Below the pieces are notes generated by a model that made no database searches, had not been told where the DNA came from, and saw only the letters and a list, made by a program, of their open reading frames with translations. The position numbers were made by a program, and so were the translations under genes. This document shows positions 54,616-64,000 of a DNA stretch of 64,000 nucleotides, piece after piece. This DNA is from Winogradskyella ursingii (GTDB lineage Bacteria > Bacteroidota > Bacteroidia > Flavobacteriales > Flavobacteriaceae). Every line of letters begins with the position of its first letter. Position 1 is the first letter of the stretch. The stretch spans positions 496,001 through 560,000 of the forward strand of contig NZ_JABFDH010000003.1 of NCBI RefSeq assembly GCF_013403975.1, written 5' to 3'.

Positions 54616-55242
54616 TTAGACAGGAAAGCCCAACATCTCACCCATACCAATGGTATAGAGCCAACCACCATAAATGGCATGCTCAATAGAAACCAGTAAC
54701 GTGGAACGCGTTTTTCTAAAGGTAAGTGCAAATAACAAACCTCCTAAAAACGTGATAACCATAACCAGCGTATTTCTAAAAAACAAATGTGCCAAGGAAA
54801 ATAATATGGCATTTACAAATATGAAAAGTCCTTTGTTTTTGAATAGATCTTCGTAACGTTTAAAAAAGAACGTTCTAAAAATAAGTTCTTGTGGATACAC
54901 TGAAAAAACACAATACACAAACAGAAACAACAACCAAATCCTGTAATCGTGTTTAATTACGTTGAACAAATTTGCAGAATCCAATATGAGCACATAAAGC
55001 GAAGTTATCACTGCAATACCAATAAACTTCATGAATGTTAAACGCCAAAATTTTTTCCAATTGATATTTTTATTAATATGAATTTTAATTTTTTCTATCG
55101 CAGACATTACTCCAAGTACATAAAGAAAACCAACAACACCAATTGCTATTTTAATTCTAATACTTAATGGTGTCACCAAACTTATCGGTGCTAAAACAAA
55201 AATCACAAACAATTCAATAAGCCTATAATTGGTGTTTTTCAT
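54616..55242 (-). CDS. CPBP-family intramembrane protein
   Basis: 208 residues, about six TM helices. The CPBP (Abi/Rce1) motifs are present in variant form: motif 1 is YPQELIFRTFFF, with Q118-E119 in place of the usual Glu-Glu, and motif 2 is ILFSLAHLFF, with a later HAIYGGWLY. Because one of the paired Glu residues is Gln, protease activity is uncertain. Ends 10 bases from the dodecin stop and begins 3 bases after the Lrp stop, so it may share the lrp transcript. Confidence 0.8.
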   Translation of the reverse strand: MKNTNYRLIELFVIFVLAPISLVTPLSIRIKIAIGVVGFLYVLGVMSAIEKIKIHINKNINWKKFWRLTFMKFIGIAVITSLYVLILDSANLFNVIKHDYRIWLLFLFVYCVFSVYPQELIFRTFFFKRYEDLFKNKGLFIFVNAILFSLAHLFFRNTLVMVITFLGGLLFALTFRKTRSTLLVSIEHAIYGGWLYTIGMGEMLGFPV

Positions 55243-55245
55243 AAT

Positions 55246-55704
55246 TTATATAGTTATTGCCGTAGTGTGTTTGACTTCGTTAATCATGAACATACTATGT
55301 GTACTACCAATATGATCTATTTTTGTGAGTTTATTGACCATAAAATCTCTGAACTCTTCCATATCCTCTACAATTACCTTTAGTAAATAGTCATAATCCC
55401 CACTTAAATGGTAACACTCCAGTACCTCTTCTATTTTTTTAACTTCTCTTTCGAATTTAACCACATAGTCCTGAGAATGCTGTACCAATTTAACATGGCA
55501 AAATGCTACAAAAGTTTTTTCAATCGTTTTTTTATCTACTAAAGCTACGTAACTTTTTATAACTCCGTTGTTTTCCAACTTTTTTATACGTTCAAAAACT
55601 GCTGTTACGGATAAACCTAATGCATGCGCCAATGCTTTATTTGTTTGCTTGCTATCAGATTGCAATAGTTTTAAAAGTTTTTTGTCTATTTGATCAAAAT
55701 TCAT
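55246..55704 (-). CDS. Lrp/AsnC-family transcriptional regulator
   Basis: 152 residues from the ATG at 55704 (MNFDQIDKKLLKLL); the longer ORF to 55725 would start at TTG in the leader. N-terminal HTH (NKALAHALGLSVTAVFERIKKLENNG), then the RAM ligand domain (VAFCHVKLVQ, CYHLSGDYDYLLKVIVED). These regulators bind amino acids and work as octamers. It is divergent from a PLP gamma-lyase gene with two palindromes between them, so it probably controls that gene and itself (inference). Confidence 0.92.
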   Translation of the reverse strand: MNFDQIDKKLLKLLQSDSKQTNKALAHALGLSVTAVFERIKKLENNGVIKSYVALVDKKTIEKTFVAFCHVKLVQHSQDYVVKFEREVKKIEEVLECYHLSGDYDYLLKVIVEDMEEFRDFMVNKLTKIDHIGSTHSMFMINEVKHTTAITI

Positions 55705-55729
55705 GGATTTTGTTTTTTCGTTCAAATAT

Positions 55730-55737
55730 CAAATATA
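55730..55737 (-). promoter_or_regulatory. -7 promoter box of the lrp-like gene
   Basis: The minus strand reads TATATTTG, an exact TAnnTTTG match 25 bases before the ATG at 55704. Confidence 0.5.
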
Positions 55738-55798
55738 GCACACCTAATAGATTTTAATTCTACATACAACAATAATAATAGTTTTATTTTCTAATTAT

Positions 55799-55811
55799 AA
55801 TAGGACCTATT
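55799..55811. promoter_or_regulatory. palindromic operator candidate 1
   Basis: Perfect 13-base palindrome AATAGGACCTATT. Its last two bases overlap the TTG of the gamma-lyase promoter. The outer AATAG/CTATT arms recur in operator 2, 14 bases downstream. A likely Lrp/AsnC site. Confidence 0.5.
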
Positions 55812-55840
55812 GATTAATAGTCTATTAATGCTAATATTTG
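55810..55840 (+). promoter_or_regulatory. promoter of the PLP gamma-lyase gene
   Basis: TTG (55810-55812), a 19-base spacer, then TAATATTTG (55832-55840), a TAnnTTTG box with one extra base, 22 bases before the ATG. The spacer consists almost entirely of operator 2. Confidence 0.5.
55813..55829. promoter_or_regulatory. palindromic operator candidate 2
   Basis: Perfect 17-base palindrome ATTAATAGTCTATTAAT with 8-base arms, located between the -33 and -7 elements, where a bound regulator would block polymerase. Confidence 0.55.
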
Positions 55841-55862
55841 TTGAAACGATAAATTAATAATT

Positions 55863-57062
55863 ATGGCTTTCAAACCTGCAAATCACATTCAAGATTTACA
55901 ATATTTTGGAGAATTTGGCGGAGTTAATCCTTCTATTTCAGATTCATCTACATACACCTTTCTTTCTGCAAAAACCATGTTTGATACGTTTGAGGGCAAC
56001 GCAGATGGTTGCTACTTATATTCGCGCCATTCATCACCTTCAAATTTATACTTAGGCGAAGCTTTGGCCGCTATGGAAGGTACAGAAACCGCCACTGTTA
56101 CTGCTTCAGGTATGGGTGCCATAACACCGGTCTTATTGCAACTATGCGACTCTGGAGAACACATTGTGAGCAGCAGAACCATTTATGGAGGTACTTACGC
56201 TTTTTTGAAAAACTTTACACCTAGACTCGGAATAGATACCACTTTTGTTGATATTACTAAAATTGATGCGGTTGAAGCTGCAATAACTCCAAAGACAAAA
56301 GTACTTTATTGCGAATCGGTTAGTAATCCTTTGTTGGAAGTTGCAGATATTAAAGCCTTATCTGAGTTAGCAAAAAAATACAATCTACAATTAGTAGTAG
56401 ACAATACGTTCTCTCCATTATCAATTTCACCCGTAAAGTTGGGAGCTGATGTCGTTGTACATAGTTTAACCAAATTTATTAATGGTTCATCAGATACTGT
56501 TGGTGGTGTGGTTTGCGGTACTCAGGAACTAATAGACCAACTACGAAACGTTAACGATGGCGCTGCCATGTTATTGGGTTCAACTATGGATAGTTTGCGA
56601 TCGGCTTCTGTTTTGAAAAATTTGAGAACCTTGCACATCAGAATGCAACAGCATAGTCAAAATGCGATGTATTTGGCCGAAAGATTTCAAAATGACGGAC
56701 TTAAAACCGTTTATCCTGGACTGGATTCTCATCCTTCACACAAATTATATAAATCAATGATGAATGAAAAATACGGTTTTGGAGGCATGATGACCATTGA
56801 CGTTGGCACTTTGGATAAAGCAAATGCGCTTATGGAATTAATGCAAGAACGAAATCTTGGTTATCTCGCGGTAAGTTTAGGCTTTTACAAAACATTATTT
56901 AGCGCTCCAGGCAGCTCTACCTCATCTGAAATACCTGAAGACGAACAAGAGGCAATGGGATTGAGCGATGGATTAATTCGATTTTCAATTGGATTAGATG
57001 CCGATATAGAGCGAACTTACAGTATGATGCGCGATTGTATGGTGGAATTAGAGATTTTATAA
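55863..57062 (+). CDS. Cys/Met-metabolism PLP enzyme, methionine gamma-lyase-like
   Basis: 399 residues, fold-type I gamma family. YSRHSSPSN near the start, ASGMGAITPVLLQL, CESVSNPLLEVADI, VVDNTFSPL, and HSLTKFINGSSD with PLP lysine K204. The position of the gamma-lyase active-site Cys reads IYGGTYAF, a Gly instead of Cys, so the reaction could be methionine or homocysteine gamma-lyase, or a related gamma-replacement. Divergent Lrp regulator with palindromes suggests amino-acid-responsive control. Confidence 0.85.
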   Translation: MAFKPANHIQDLQYFGEFGGVNPSISDSSTYTFLSAKTMFDTFEGNADGCYLYSRHSSPSNLYLGEALAAMEGTETATVTASGMGAITPVLLQLCDSGEHIVSSRTIYGGTYAFLKNFTPRLGIDTTFVDITKIDAVEAAITPKTKVLYCESVSNPLLEVADIKALSELAKKYNLQLVVDNTFSPLSISPVKLGADVVVHSLTKFINGSSDTVGGVVCGTQELIDQLRNVNDGAAMLLGSTMDSLRSASVLKNLRTLHIRMQQHSQNAMYLAERFQNDGLKTVYPGLDSHPSHKLYKSMMNEKYGFGGMMTIDVGTLDKANALMELMQERNLGYLAVSLGFYKTLFSAPGSSTSSEIPEDEQEAMGLSDGLIRFSIGLDADIERTYSMMRDCMVELEIL

Positions 57063-57072
57063 TTAGACAAAA

Positions 57073-58107
57073 CTACAACCCCTTCAACCTTTTAAGCATT
57101 GGAGCGAACATCTCGGAAATAGACATATCCTCTTCAAATTCAGGACCGGAATTTTTCATATCCCAAATACCATTTTCGTTAAAAATACGAAACCTGAAAA
57201 TTGAAGAGTCGGATGCTTCGGGATTGAGCAATGGATATCTTAAATCTTTATATATAAATTCATTTGCAACGTCCGTCGTCTCAATATGATAGTAACCATT
57301 ACTAAACCATGATAACTTAGATAAGTTTTTGTCTTCCATTGGGATCAAACTGTGTTGCTTTTCAATTTTAATCCATTTATCAACCTTGGAATTTTCATCT
57401 AATATGGAATAAAATCCAACATAATAGAATGACTCGGTTTCAGCAACTCCATACCATAGAATATTGTTGAAAATAGTGGGCTGAGTCTGAAATCGTTTGT
57501 ATACTATATTATCACTTTTTAATGAAGATTTATAAATAGAATTGACGTGAGTTTTATTGAAAAGGGTAAAAATCATATAAGCTGAACTCAAACCAATACC
57601 CAATTTGAGCCACAAACGTCTTTTTAAATTTTGTCGCTTAAGAAACAATATGACTATTAAACAAATCAGAAATGGCAATGTGTACAAAGGGTCAACCACT
57701 GCAATATTATTAAATGCCACTCTATAGTCGCTAAACGGGAAAAAGAGCTGAGTACCGTAAGGTGTAAAACAATCTAAAATAGGATGGGTAAAAAGTGACC
57801 AAAAGAATAGTTGCTGCCAATCCTTAAGATTAGTTGAGCTGACTCTTTTACCGCTATCATAAAGCTTAAAACTAAACCAACCAATGGCAAACGCCCCAAT
57901 AATTGAAAACACAATAGAGTGCATAAACCCACGATGGAATGCCATGGCTTGGATTTCATTATCGTAAATCCACGGACCAATTAACACATCCAAATCCGGA
58001 ATTGTTCCTCCTATGGCACCAAACAACAGCGCTTTATTACCAATCTTTTTACCGAGAACCGCTTCTCCGCAAGCGGCACCTAAAACAATTTGAGTTAATG
58101 AGTCCAT
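57073..58107 (-). CDS. YdjM-like membrane-bound metal-dependent hydrolase
   Basis: 344 residues. Starts MDSLTQIVLGAACGEAV, then PDLDVLI and HRGFMHSIVF (conserved Asp and His of the family, PF04307), with about four TM helices in residues 60-200. The C-terminal 130 residues form a separate soluble domain. In E. coli the homologue YdjM is LexA-regulated; no LexA site was sought here with confidence. Convergent with the gamma-lyase gene (10-base gap). Confidence 0.85.
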   Translation of the reverse strand: MDSLTQIVLGAACGEAVLGKKIGNKALLFGAIGGTIPDLDVLIGPWIYDNEIQAMAFHRGFMHSIVFSIIGAFAIGWFSFKLYDSGKRVSSTNLKDWQQLFFWSLFTHPILDCFTPYGTQLFFPFSDYRVAFNNIAVVDPLYTLPFLICLIVILFLKRQNLKRRLWLKLGIGLSSAYMIFTLFNKTHVNSIYKSSLKSDNIVYKRFQTQPTIFNNILWYGVAETESFYYVGFYSILDENSKVDKWIKIEKQHSLIPMEDKNLSKLSWFSNGYYHIETTDVANEFIYKDLRYPLLNPEASDSSIFRFRIFNENGIWDMKNSGPEFEEDMSISEMFAPMLKRLKGL

Positions 58108-58161
58108 ATATTATGGAAAAATACAAATAATCTGAATTGTTGGTCAGGAAATAGAAATATT

Positions 58162-58542
58162 CTAATAATGATAATCTTTATTTTGAATTTGTGATGAAAT
58201 CCTTATAACTTCCATCTGAACGTTTTTTTTCAACTCTCGTATTTCTGTGATTCTTTCTGGACAAAGCAAGTTACTTGAGTTAAATTCAAGAATATTTAAA
58301 TAGTTAAGGGTTTCTAAATTTTTACGCAACCTGTTCTCAGGTTTTTCAGACTTTACGGCATGTTTTTCATAGAGGCAAAAATCTGAAAATTTTTCTTTCT
58401 CATTGTGCTCACAAGAAATGGGGAATAAGTACAGAAAAGATTTCACATGAGTATTATAAAACAATTCAATTTCATAATCTATAAGAAAAGCAAAGTACCA
58501 ACAACAAGTAAGAAGGGCAATTATTATAAACACAATAGTCAT
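58162..58542 (-). CDS. small single-TM protein of unknown function
   Basis: 126 residues: an N-terminal TM helix (about 2-22), four Cys residues in the soluble part, then a charged helical tail (NRLRKNLETLNYLNILEF, ITEIRELKKNVQMEV). No domain recognised. It lies between the YdjM-like gene and the nhaC promoter, in unremarkable low-GC sequence, and may be a real orphan gene or a chance ORF; the hydrophobic start supports the former. Confidence 0.5.
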   Translation of the reverse strand: MTIVFIIIALLTCCWYFAFLIDYEIELFYNTHVKSFLYLFPISCEHNEKEKFSDFCLYEKHAVKSEKPENRLRKNLETLNYLNILEFNSSNLLCPERITEIRELKKNVQMEVIRISSQIQNKDYHY

Positions 58543-58631
58543 AACGCTTGAATTTTAAAAGATTAAATACTCCATGTTAATGTAAGACACCTTAAAACAA
58601 GGTTACCCTCCCAATTGAAATTATTAAAAAT

Positions 58632-58663
58632 TGTGTAACGTTATTTCAATTTTCTTAATTTGC
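58632..58663 (+). promoter_or_regulatory. candidate promoter of nhaC
   Basis: TTG (58632-58634), a 21-base spacer, then TTAATTTG (58656-58663), one base from TAnnTTTG, about 47 bases before the ATG at 58710. Confidence 0.45.
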
Positions 58664-58709
58664 GATAAAAATGAGATTGTTGTAACATTACAAACTAAAC
58701 TAAATATAG

Positions 58710-60179
58710 ATGCAAGACGAACCCAACCTATCTGATGTAGAAATAGACGACCAAAAAATTAGAGATAATAAGGAACTTAATATTTATGAAGCTCTTGTAC
58801 CTGTAATAATTTTAATGGCTATGCTGGCTTACAACATTTTTTTTGTTGAAGGTCAAGAATGGTTTGGAACATATACCAATCAGATTATTTTATTACTAGG
58901 CGGTCTAGTTGCGGTTGTGGTTGGTCTATTTAACAAAGTGAAAATTCCAACAATGCTTTCAGAAATTTGGGAGAACTTAAAAAGTGTATTTATACCAATA
59001 ATGATATTGTTTTTGGTTGGAGCCTTAGCTGGCACCTGGTTAGTGAGCGGAGTAATTCCTGCAATGGTATATTATGGATTACAAGTGTTAAGTCCTGAGA
59101 TATTTTTGCCTGCATCCGTTATTATTGCTGCATTAATTTCAATCGCAACTGGAAGTTCATGGACAACATCTGCAACCGTTGGTATTGCATTGGTTGGCAT
59201 AGGTACAGCCTTAGGCATATCTCCAGGAATGATAGCTGGTGCGGTCATATCCGGTGCTTACTTTGGTGATAAAATGTCACCCTTGAGTGATACCACAAAT
59301 TTAGCTCCTGCTATGGCTGGTACGGATTTATTTACGCATATTAGATATATGGCACTCACCACTGTACCAACTATAGTCATCACTTTAATAGTATTTGCAA
59401 TCATTAGTGCAAACATAGACCCAACAGGCAATGCAGACATAAGTAATCTGTTAGCATCCATAGACAACACATTCCATATTACACCATGGTTATTTTTAGT
59501 ACCAATTGCGGTAATTGTTTTAATTCTTTTAAAAACAAAACCATTGGCAGCATTAGCCTCAGGCGTATTGTTGGCAGCAATTTTTGCATTTATCTTTCAA
59601 TCTAATGTATTAAATAGCCTATCCGATTCTAATATTGGAGCAGTTGTTACTTCTATACTTACAGATACATCTATAGCAACTGACAATGAAAAACTGAATG
59701 ACCTCTTCTCCTCAGGCGGGATGCAAGGCATGTTATGGACCATTTTCTTGATTATTTGCGCTATGGTTTTTGGAGGTGTTATGGATGGAATTGGCGCCTT
59801 GGCAAGAATCACTAAAGCCTTACTTTCTGTAGCTACAACAATTTTTGGATTGTTTGCAAGTACGGTAATAAGCTGTTTAGGCTTAAACACCATTGCTTCA
59901 GATCAATATCTGGCAATCGTAATACCTGGCAAAATGTTTAAAAAAGCCTATCAAGACAAGGATCTTGCACCTGAAAATCTCAGTAGAACCTTAGAAGATT
60001 CCGGAACAGTTACATCCGTTTTGATACCTTGGAATACCTGTGGAGCGTATCAAAGTGGTGTCTTAAATGTAGACGTAAGTCAATATTTTGCTTACGCCAT
60101 ATTCAATTGGCTAAGTCCGTTTACCACACTTCTATTCGCAGCGTTTAGGATTAAGATAAAAATGTTGACAAAAAAGTAA
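58710..60179 (+). CDS. nhaC: Na+/H+ antiporter, NhaC family
   Basis: 489 residues with about 12 TM helices. Conserved segments: ATGSSWTTSATVGIALVGIG, GAVISGAYFGDKMSPLSDTTNLAP, and WNTCGAYQSGVL. It exchanges Na+ for H+ across the inner membrane, supporting pH and salt balance, as expected in a marine flavobacterium. Transcribed alone with a candidate promoter at 58632. The next gene, a peroxiredoxin, has its own promoter. Confidence 0.93.
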   Translation: MQDEPNLSDVEIDDQKIRDNKELNIYEALVPVIILMAMLAYNIFFVEGQEWFGTYTNQIILLLGGLVAVVVGLFNKVKIPTMLSEIWENLKSVFIPIMILFLVGALAGTWLVSGVIPAMVYYGLQVLSPEIFLPASVIIAALISIATGSSWTTSATVGIALVGIGTALGISPGMIAGAVISGAYFGDKMSPLSDTTNLAPAMAGTDLFTHIRYMALTTVPTIVITLIVFAIISANIDPTGNADISNLLASIDNTFHITPWLFLVPIAVIVLILLKTKPLAALASGVLLAAIFAFIFQSNVLNSLSDSNIGAVVTSILTDTSIATDNEKLNDLFSSGGMQGMLWTIFLIICAMVFGGVMDGIGALARITKALLSVATTIFGLFASTVISCLGLNTIASDQYLAIVIPGKMFKKAYQDKDLAPENLSRTLEDSGTVTSVLIPWNTCGAYQSGVLNVDVSQYFAYAIFNWLSPFTTLLFAAFRIKIKMLTKK

Positions 60180-60348
60180 AAATCAATTCCTCAACTGATT
60201 GTATTAACGGTTAACAATTTGATAATTTAAAAGCCTTATATTTTTCATTTTCACAACAATTTTAAAGTTTTCTTAAAGCTATTTGCTTACGCTATTTACT
60301 AATTAGTTATCATAATCATTTCCTATGCTGCATAACGTTACTTATGCA

Positions 60349-60356
60349 TAGTTTTG
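60349..60356 (+). promoter_or_regulatory. -7 promoter box of the peroxiredoxin operon
   Basis: TAGTTTTG is an exact TAnnTTTG match 33 bases before the ATG at 60390. Just upstream, TATGCTGCATA and TATGCATA (60324-60350) form an imperfect inverted pair that could hold a redox regulator; no regulator is identified. Confidence 0.5.
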
Positions 60357-60389
60357 TATCAAATTAATAACAATTAAAACAAAATTATA

Positions 60390-61034
60390 ATGGCATTAGT
60401 AGGAAAAAAATTTCCGGATTTAAACGTAAACGCAATGAATGAAATGGGCGACACGTTTAAAATTAACGTATTAGAAGAAGCGAAAAACAACAATAAAAAA
60501 GTAGTATTGTTTTGGTATCCTAAAGATTTCACTTTTGTATGCCCAACAGAATTACACGCGTTTCAAGCAGCTTTAGAAGAATTTGAAAAAAGAAACACCA
60601 TAGTTATCGGTGCATCTTGTGACACAGCCGAAGTGCACTTTGCATGGTTGAGCACAGCAAAAGATAATGGAGGTATTGAAGGTGTAACTTATCCACTTAT
60701 AGCAGACTCTAATAGAAACCTAGCTTCAACATTAGGAATTCTTGACATTTCAGATGAAAAATATGATGAAGAAACGGGCATTTTTACTGTAGAAGGTGAT
60801 AATGTAACTTACAGAGCTACTTATATCATTGATGAGGAGGGCACAATTCAGCATGAGAGTGTAAACAATATGCCGTTAGGTAGAAATGTGAATGAGTATC
60901 TAAGAATCATCGATGCTTTAACGCACGTTCAGGAAAAAGGAGAAGTTTGTCCAGCAAACTGGGAAGATGGTAAAGAAGCTATGCAAGCCAATGCTGCCGG
61001 AACTCGTGAGTATTTAAAGGCGCATTTAAACTAG
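60390..61034 (+). CDS. AhpC-type 2-Cys peroxiredoxin
   Basis: 214 residues. Peroxidatic Cys C51 in KDFTFVCPTELHAF, resolving Cys C187 in EVCPANW, and the PRX C-terminal domain. It reduces H2O2 and organic peroxides. No AhpF gene is adjacent; the thioredoxin-like protein encoded next could be the reductant (inference). A stem-loop at 61054-61098 with a T-run separates it from that gene, so readthrough is probably partial. Convergent katG lies three genes downstream. Confidence 0.94.
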   Translation: MALVGKKFPDLNVNAMNEMGDTFKINVLEEAKNNNKKVVLFWYPKDFTFVCPTELHAFQAALEEFEKRNTIVIGASCDTAEVHFAWLSTAKDNGGIEGVTYPLIADSNRNLASTLGILDISDEKYDEETGIFTVEGDNVTYRATYIIDEEGTIQHESVNNMPLGRNVNEYLRIIDALTHVQEKGEVCPANWEDGKEAMQANAAGTREYLKAHLN

Positions 61035-61053
61035 AAACTACAATTATAAAAAT

Positions 61054-61104
61054 CTAAATTCCAAAGTAACTCAAAATGGGTTATTCTTTGGAATTTAGGT
61101 TTTT
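61054..61104 (+). terminator. stem-loop terminator after the peroxiredoxin gene
   Basis: Perfect 13-base stem CTAAATTCCAAAG (61054-61066) / CTTTGGAATTTAG (61086-61098), 19-base loop, then GTTTTT. Confidence 0.75.
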
Positions 61105-61126
61105 AAACCTTGAAATTTAAAGAGTT

Positions 61127-61435
61127 ATGATAAAAGAATTAGAAACAGATAATTTAAATTCCATTGTTTCTGAAAACGAAACCGTAATTGTTCAATATTC
61201 GGCTGGATGGTGTGGCAATTGCAGAATCATGAAACCAAAATTTAAGAAATTGGCAACAGAAAACGAAAATGCAACTTTTGTTATCGCTGATGCTGAAAAA
61301 TTTCCTGAAAGTAGAAAACTAGCAAATGTAGATAATCTGCCAACTTTTGCCACTTTTAAAAATGGTGAGTTTAAAGGACAGGTGCAGACCAATAAATATG
61401 ATGTGCTTAAAACATTAGTTGAAGAAGTGATATAA
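61127..61435 (+). CDS. thioredoxin-family protein with CGNC active site
   Basis: 102 residues, single thioredoxin fold. Active site AGWCGNCRIMKP (C29, C32): CGNC instead of the CGPC of classical thioredoxin, which raises the redox potential in related proteins. The cis-Pro loop NLPTFATF is intact. No signal peptide, so cytosolic. Two bases separate it from the DUF6952 gene, and it follows a peroxiredoxin, so it probably supports peroxide reduction (inference). Confidence 0.92.
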   Translation: MIKELETDNLNSIVSENETVIVQYSAGWCGNCRIMKPKFKKLATENENATFVIADAEKFPESRKLANVDNLPTFATFKNGEFKGQVQTNKYDVLKTLVEEVI

Positions 61436-61437
61436 CC

Positions 61438-61695
61438 ATGAAATTACCAGTAATAAAACATTTAACACAGTTTATTGAAGACAACGACGAAGACTATATC
61501 ATCGAAACAATAGAAACGCTTGAAAATCTTACAGAAGTCCCTTCTTTAAGAGATGAGGAACTGGATGTTATCGGAGAATTAATTTCAAATATGTACGGTG
61601 CTATTGAGGTCAATAAAATGGTTAAGCTAGGCAAGCCCAAAAAAGAAGCACTCAATGATTTTATGAAGCGTGTAATGGGTTCTATTGATAATTAA
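61438..61695 (+). CDS. DUF6952-family small protein
   Basis: 85 residues, acidic, helical (KLPVIKHLTQFIEDNDEDYI, then a helix AIEVNKMVKLGKPKKEALNDFMKRVMG). No catalytic motif. This small protein is regularly found beside thioredoxin/peroxiredoxin genes in Flavobacteriia; function unknown. The ATG begins 2 bases after the thioredoxin stop, so the two are co-translated. A bidirectional terminator follows. Confidence 0.78.
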   Translation: MKLPVIKHLTQFIEDNDEDYIIETIETLENLTEVPSLRDEELDVIGELISNMYGAIEVNKMVKLGKPKKEALNDFMKRVMGSIDN

Positions 61696-61718
61696 ACTCA
61701 ATTAAAGTCCTTAAAAAA

Positions 61719-61747
61719 AATAACCACCTCGATTCGAGGTGGTTATT
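61719..61747. terminator. bidirectional terminator between DUF6952 and katG
   Basis: Perfect 13-base stem AATAACCACCTCG (61719-61731) / CGAGGTGGTTATT (61735-61747), 3-base loop, with an A-run before and a T-run after, serving both convergent transcripts. Confidence 0.92.
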
Positions 61748-61770
61748 TTTTTTTTAAAATCTGCACAAAT

Positions 61771-63999
<2,229 letters not shown>

Positions 64000-64000
64000 A

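Overview
The window comes from a low-GC member of the Bacteroidota, most likely a marine Flavobacteriaceae (Winogradskyella/Olleya/Psychroserpens-like; inferred from gene content and sequence style, not from a search). Supporting signs are the TAnnTTTG-type -7 promoter boxes, several GTG/TTG starts, DUF6090 and DUF6952 proteins, a flexirubin-type locus, LytS/LytTR signalling, and dispersed intergenic palindromes with TTCGA/TCGAA arms. No tRNA, rRNA, CRISPR array, insertion sequence or phage gene was seen. No gap between genes exceeds about 250 bases.

Region 1 (1-11601, all + strand, tightly packed) is the 3' part of a flexirubin / aryl-polyene-type biosynthesis cluster. It holds a catalytic ketosynthase (cut by the left edge), a ketosynthase-like partner without the catalytic triad, a polysaccharide-deacetylase-like protein, a LolA-like protein, a hot-dog dehydratase, a GT2-DUF2062 fusion, an MMPL exporter, a cupin-8 protein, a C45-type acyltransferase lipoprotein and a PaaK-like adenylate-forming enzyme. 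Region 2 (11609-17676) has an RlmI-like methyltransferase and then a compact five-gene island: a CapK/PaaK-like enzyme converging on an operon of BKACE, two tandem GNAT paralogues and a sugar-transfer-associated ATP-grasp ligase. This island is the best candidate here for an undescribed pathway.

Region 3 (17922-25833) is mostly housekeeping: dnaK, a collagen-like lipoprotein, sdaA, an NTF2-like secreted protein, panB, an RluA-type pseudouridine synthase, and a histidine kinase paired with a multi-pass membrane protein. Region 4 (25858-31111) is a 5-oxoproline utilisation operon (DUF2891 lipoprotein, NRAMP-like permease, pxpA, pxpB, pxpC) followed by a small anchored protein. Region 5 (31176-43469) carries comM/yifB, a YheT hydrolase, a CocE/NonD-type peptidase/esterase, adenine deaminase, tilS, a sigma-region-4-like protein, pabB, an aldose-1-epimerase-like protein and a DEAD-box helicase.

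Region 6 (43491-52805) is envelope and signalling: an ECF sigma operon with a 61-residue protein and an MscS-type channel, DUF2721, a TonB-C-like lipoprotein, a MotA/ExbB-like protein, a LytS/LytTR two-component pair, a GYF_2-like protein, three tandem DUF6090 genes with a decayed fourth copy, and a DUF922 metalloprotease-like lipoprotein. Region 7 (52876-63987) has lpdA, dodecin, a CPBP protein, a divergent Lrp/AsnC regulator and PLP gamma-lyase with palindromic operators between them, a YdjM-like membrane hydrolase, an NhaC antiporter, and a peroxide-defence block (AhpC-type peroxiredoxin, thioredoxin-like, DUF6952, katG).
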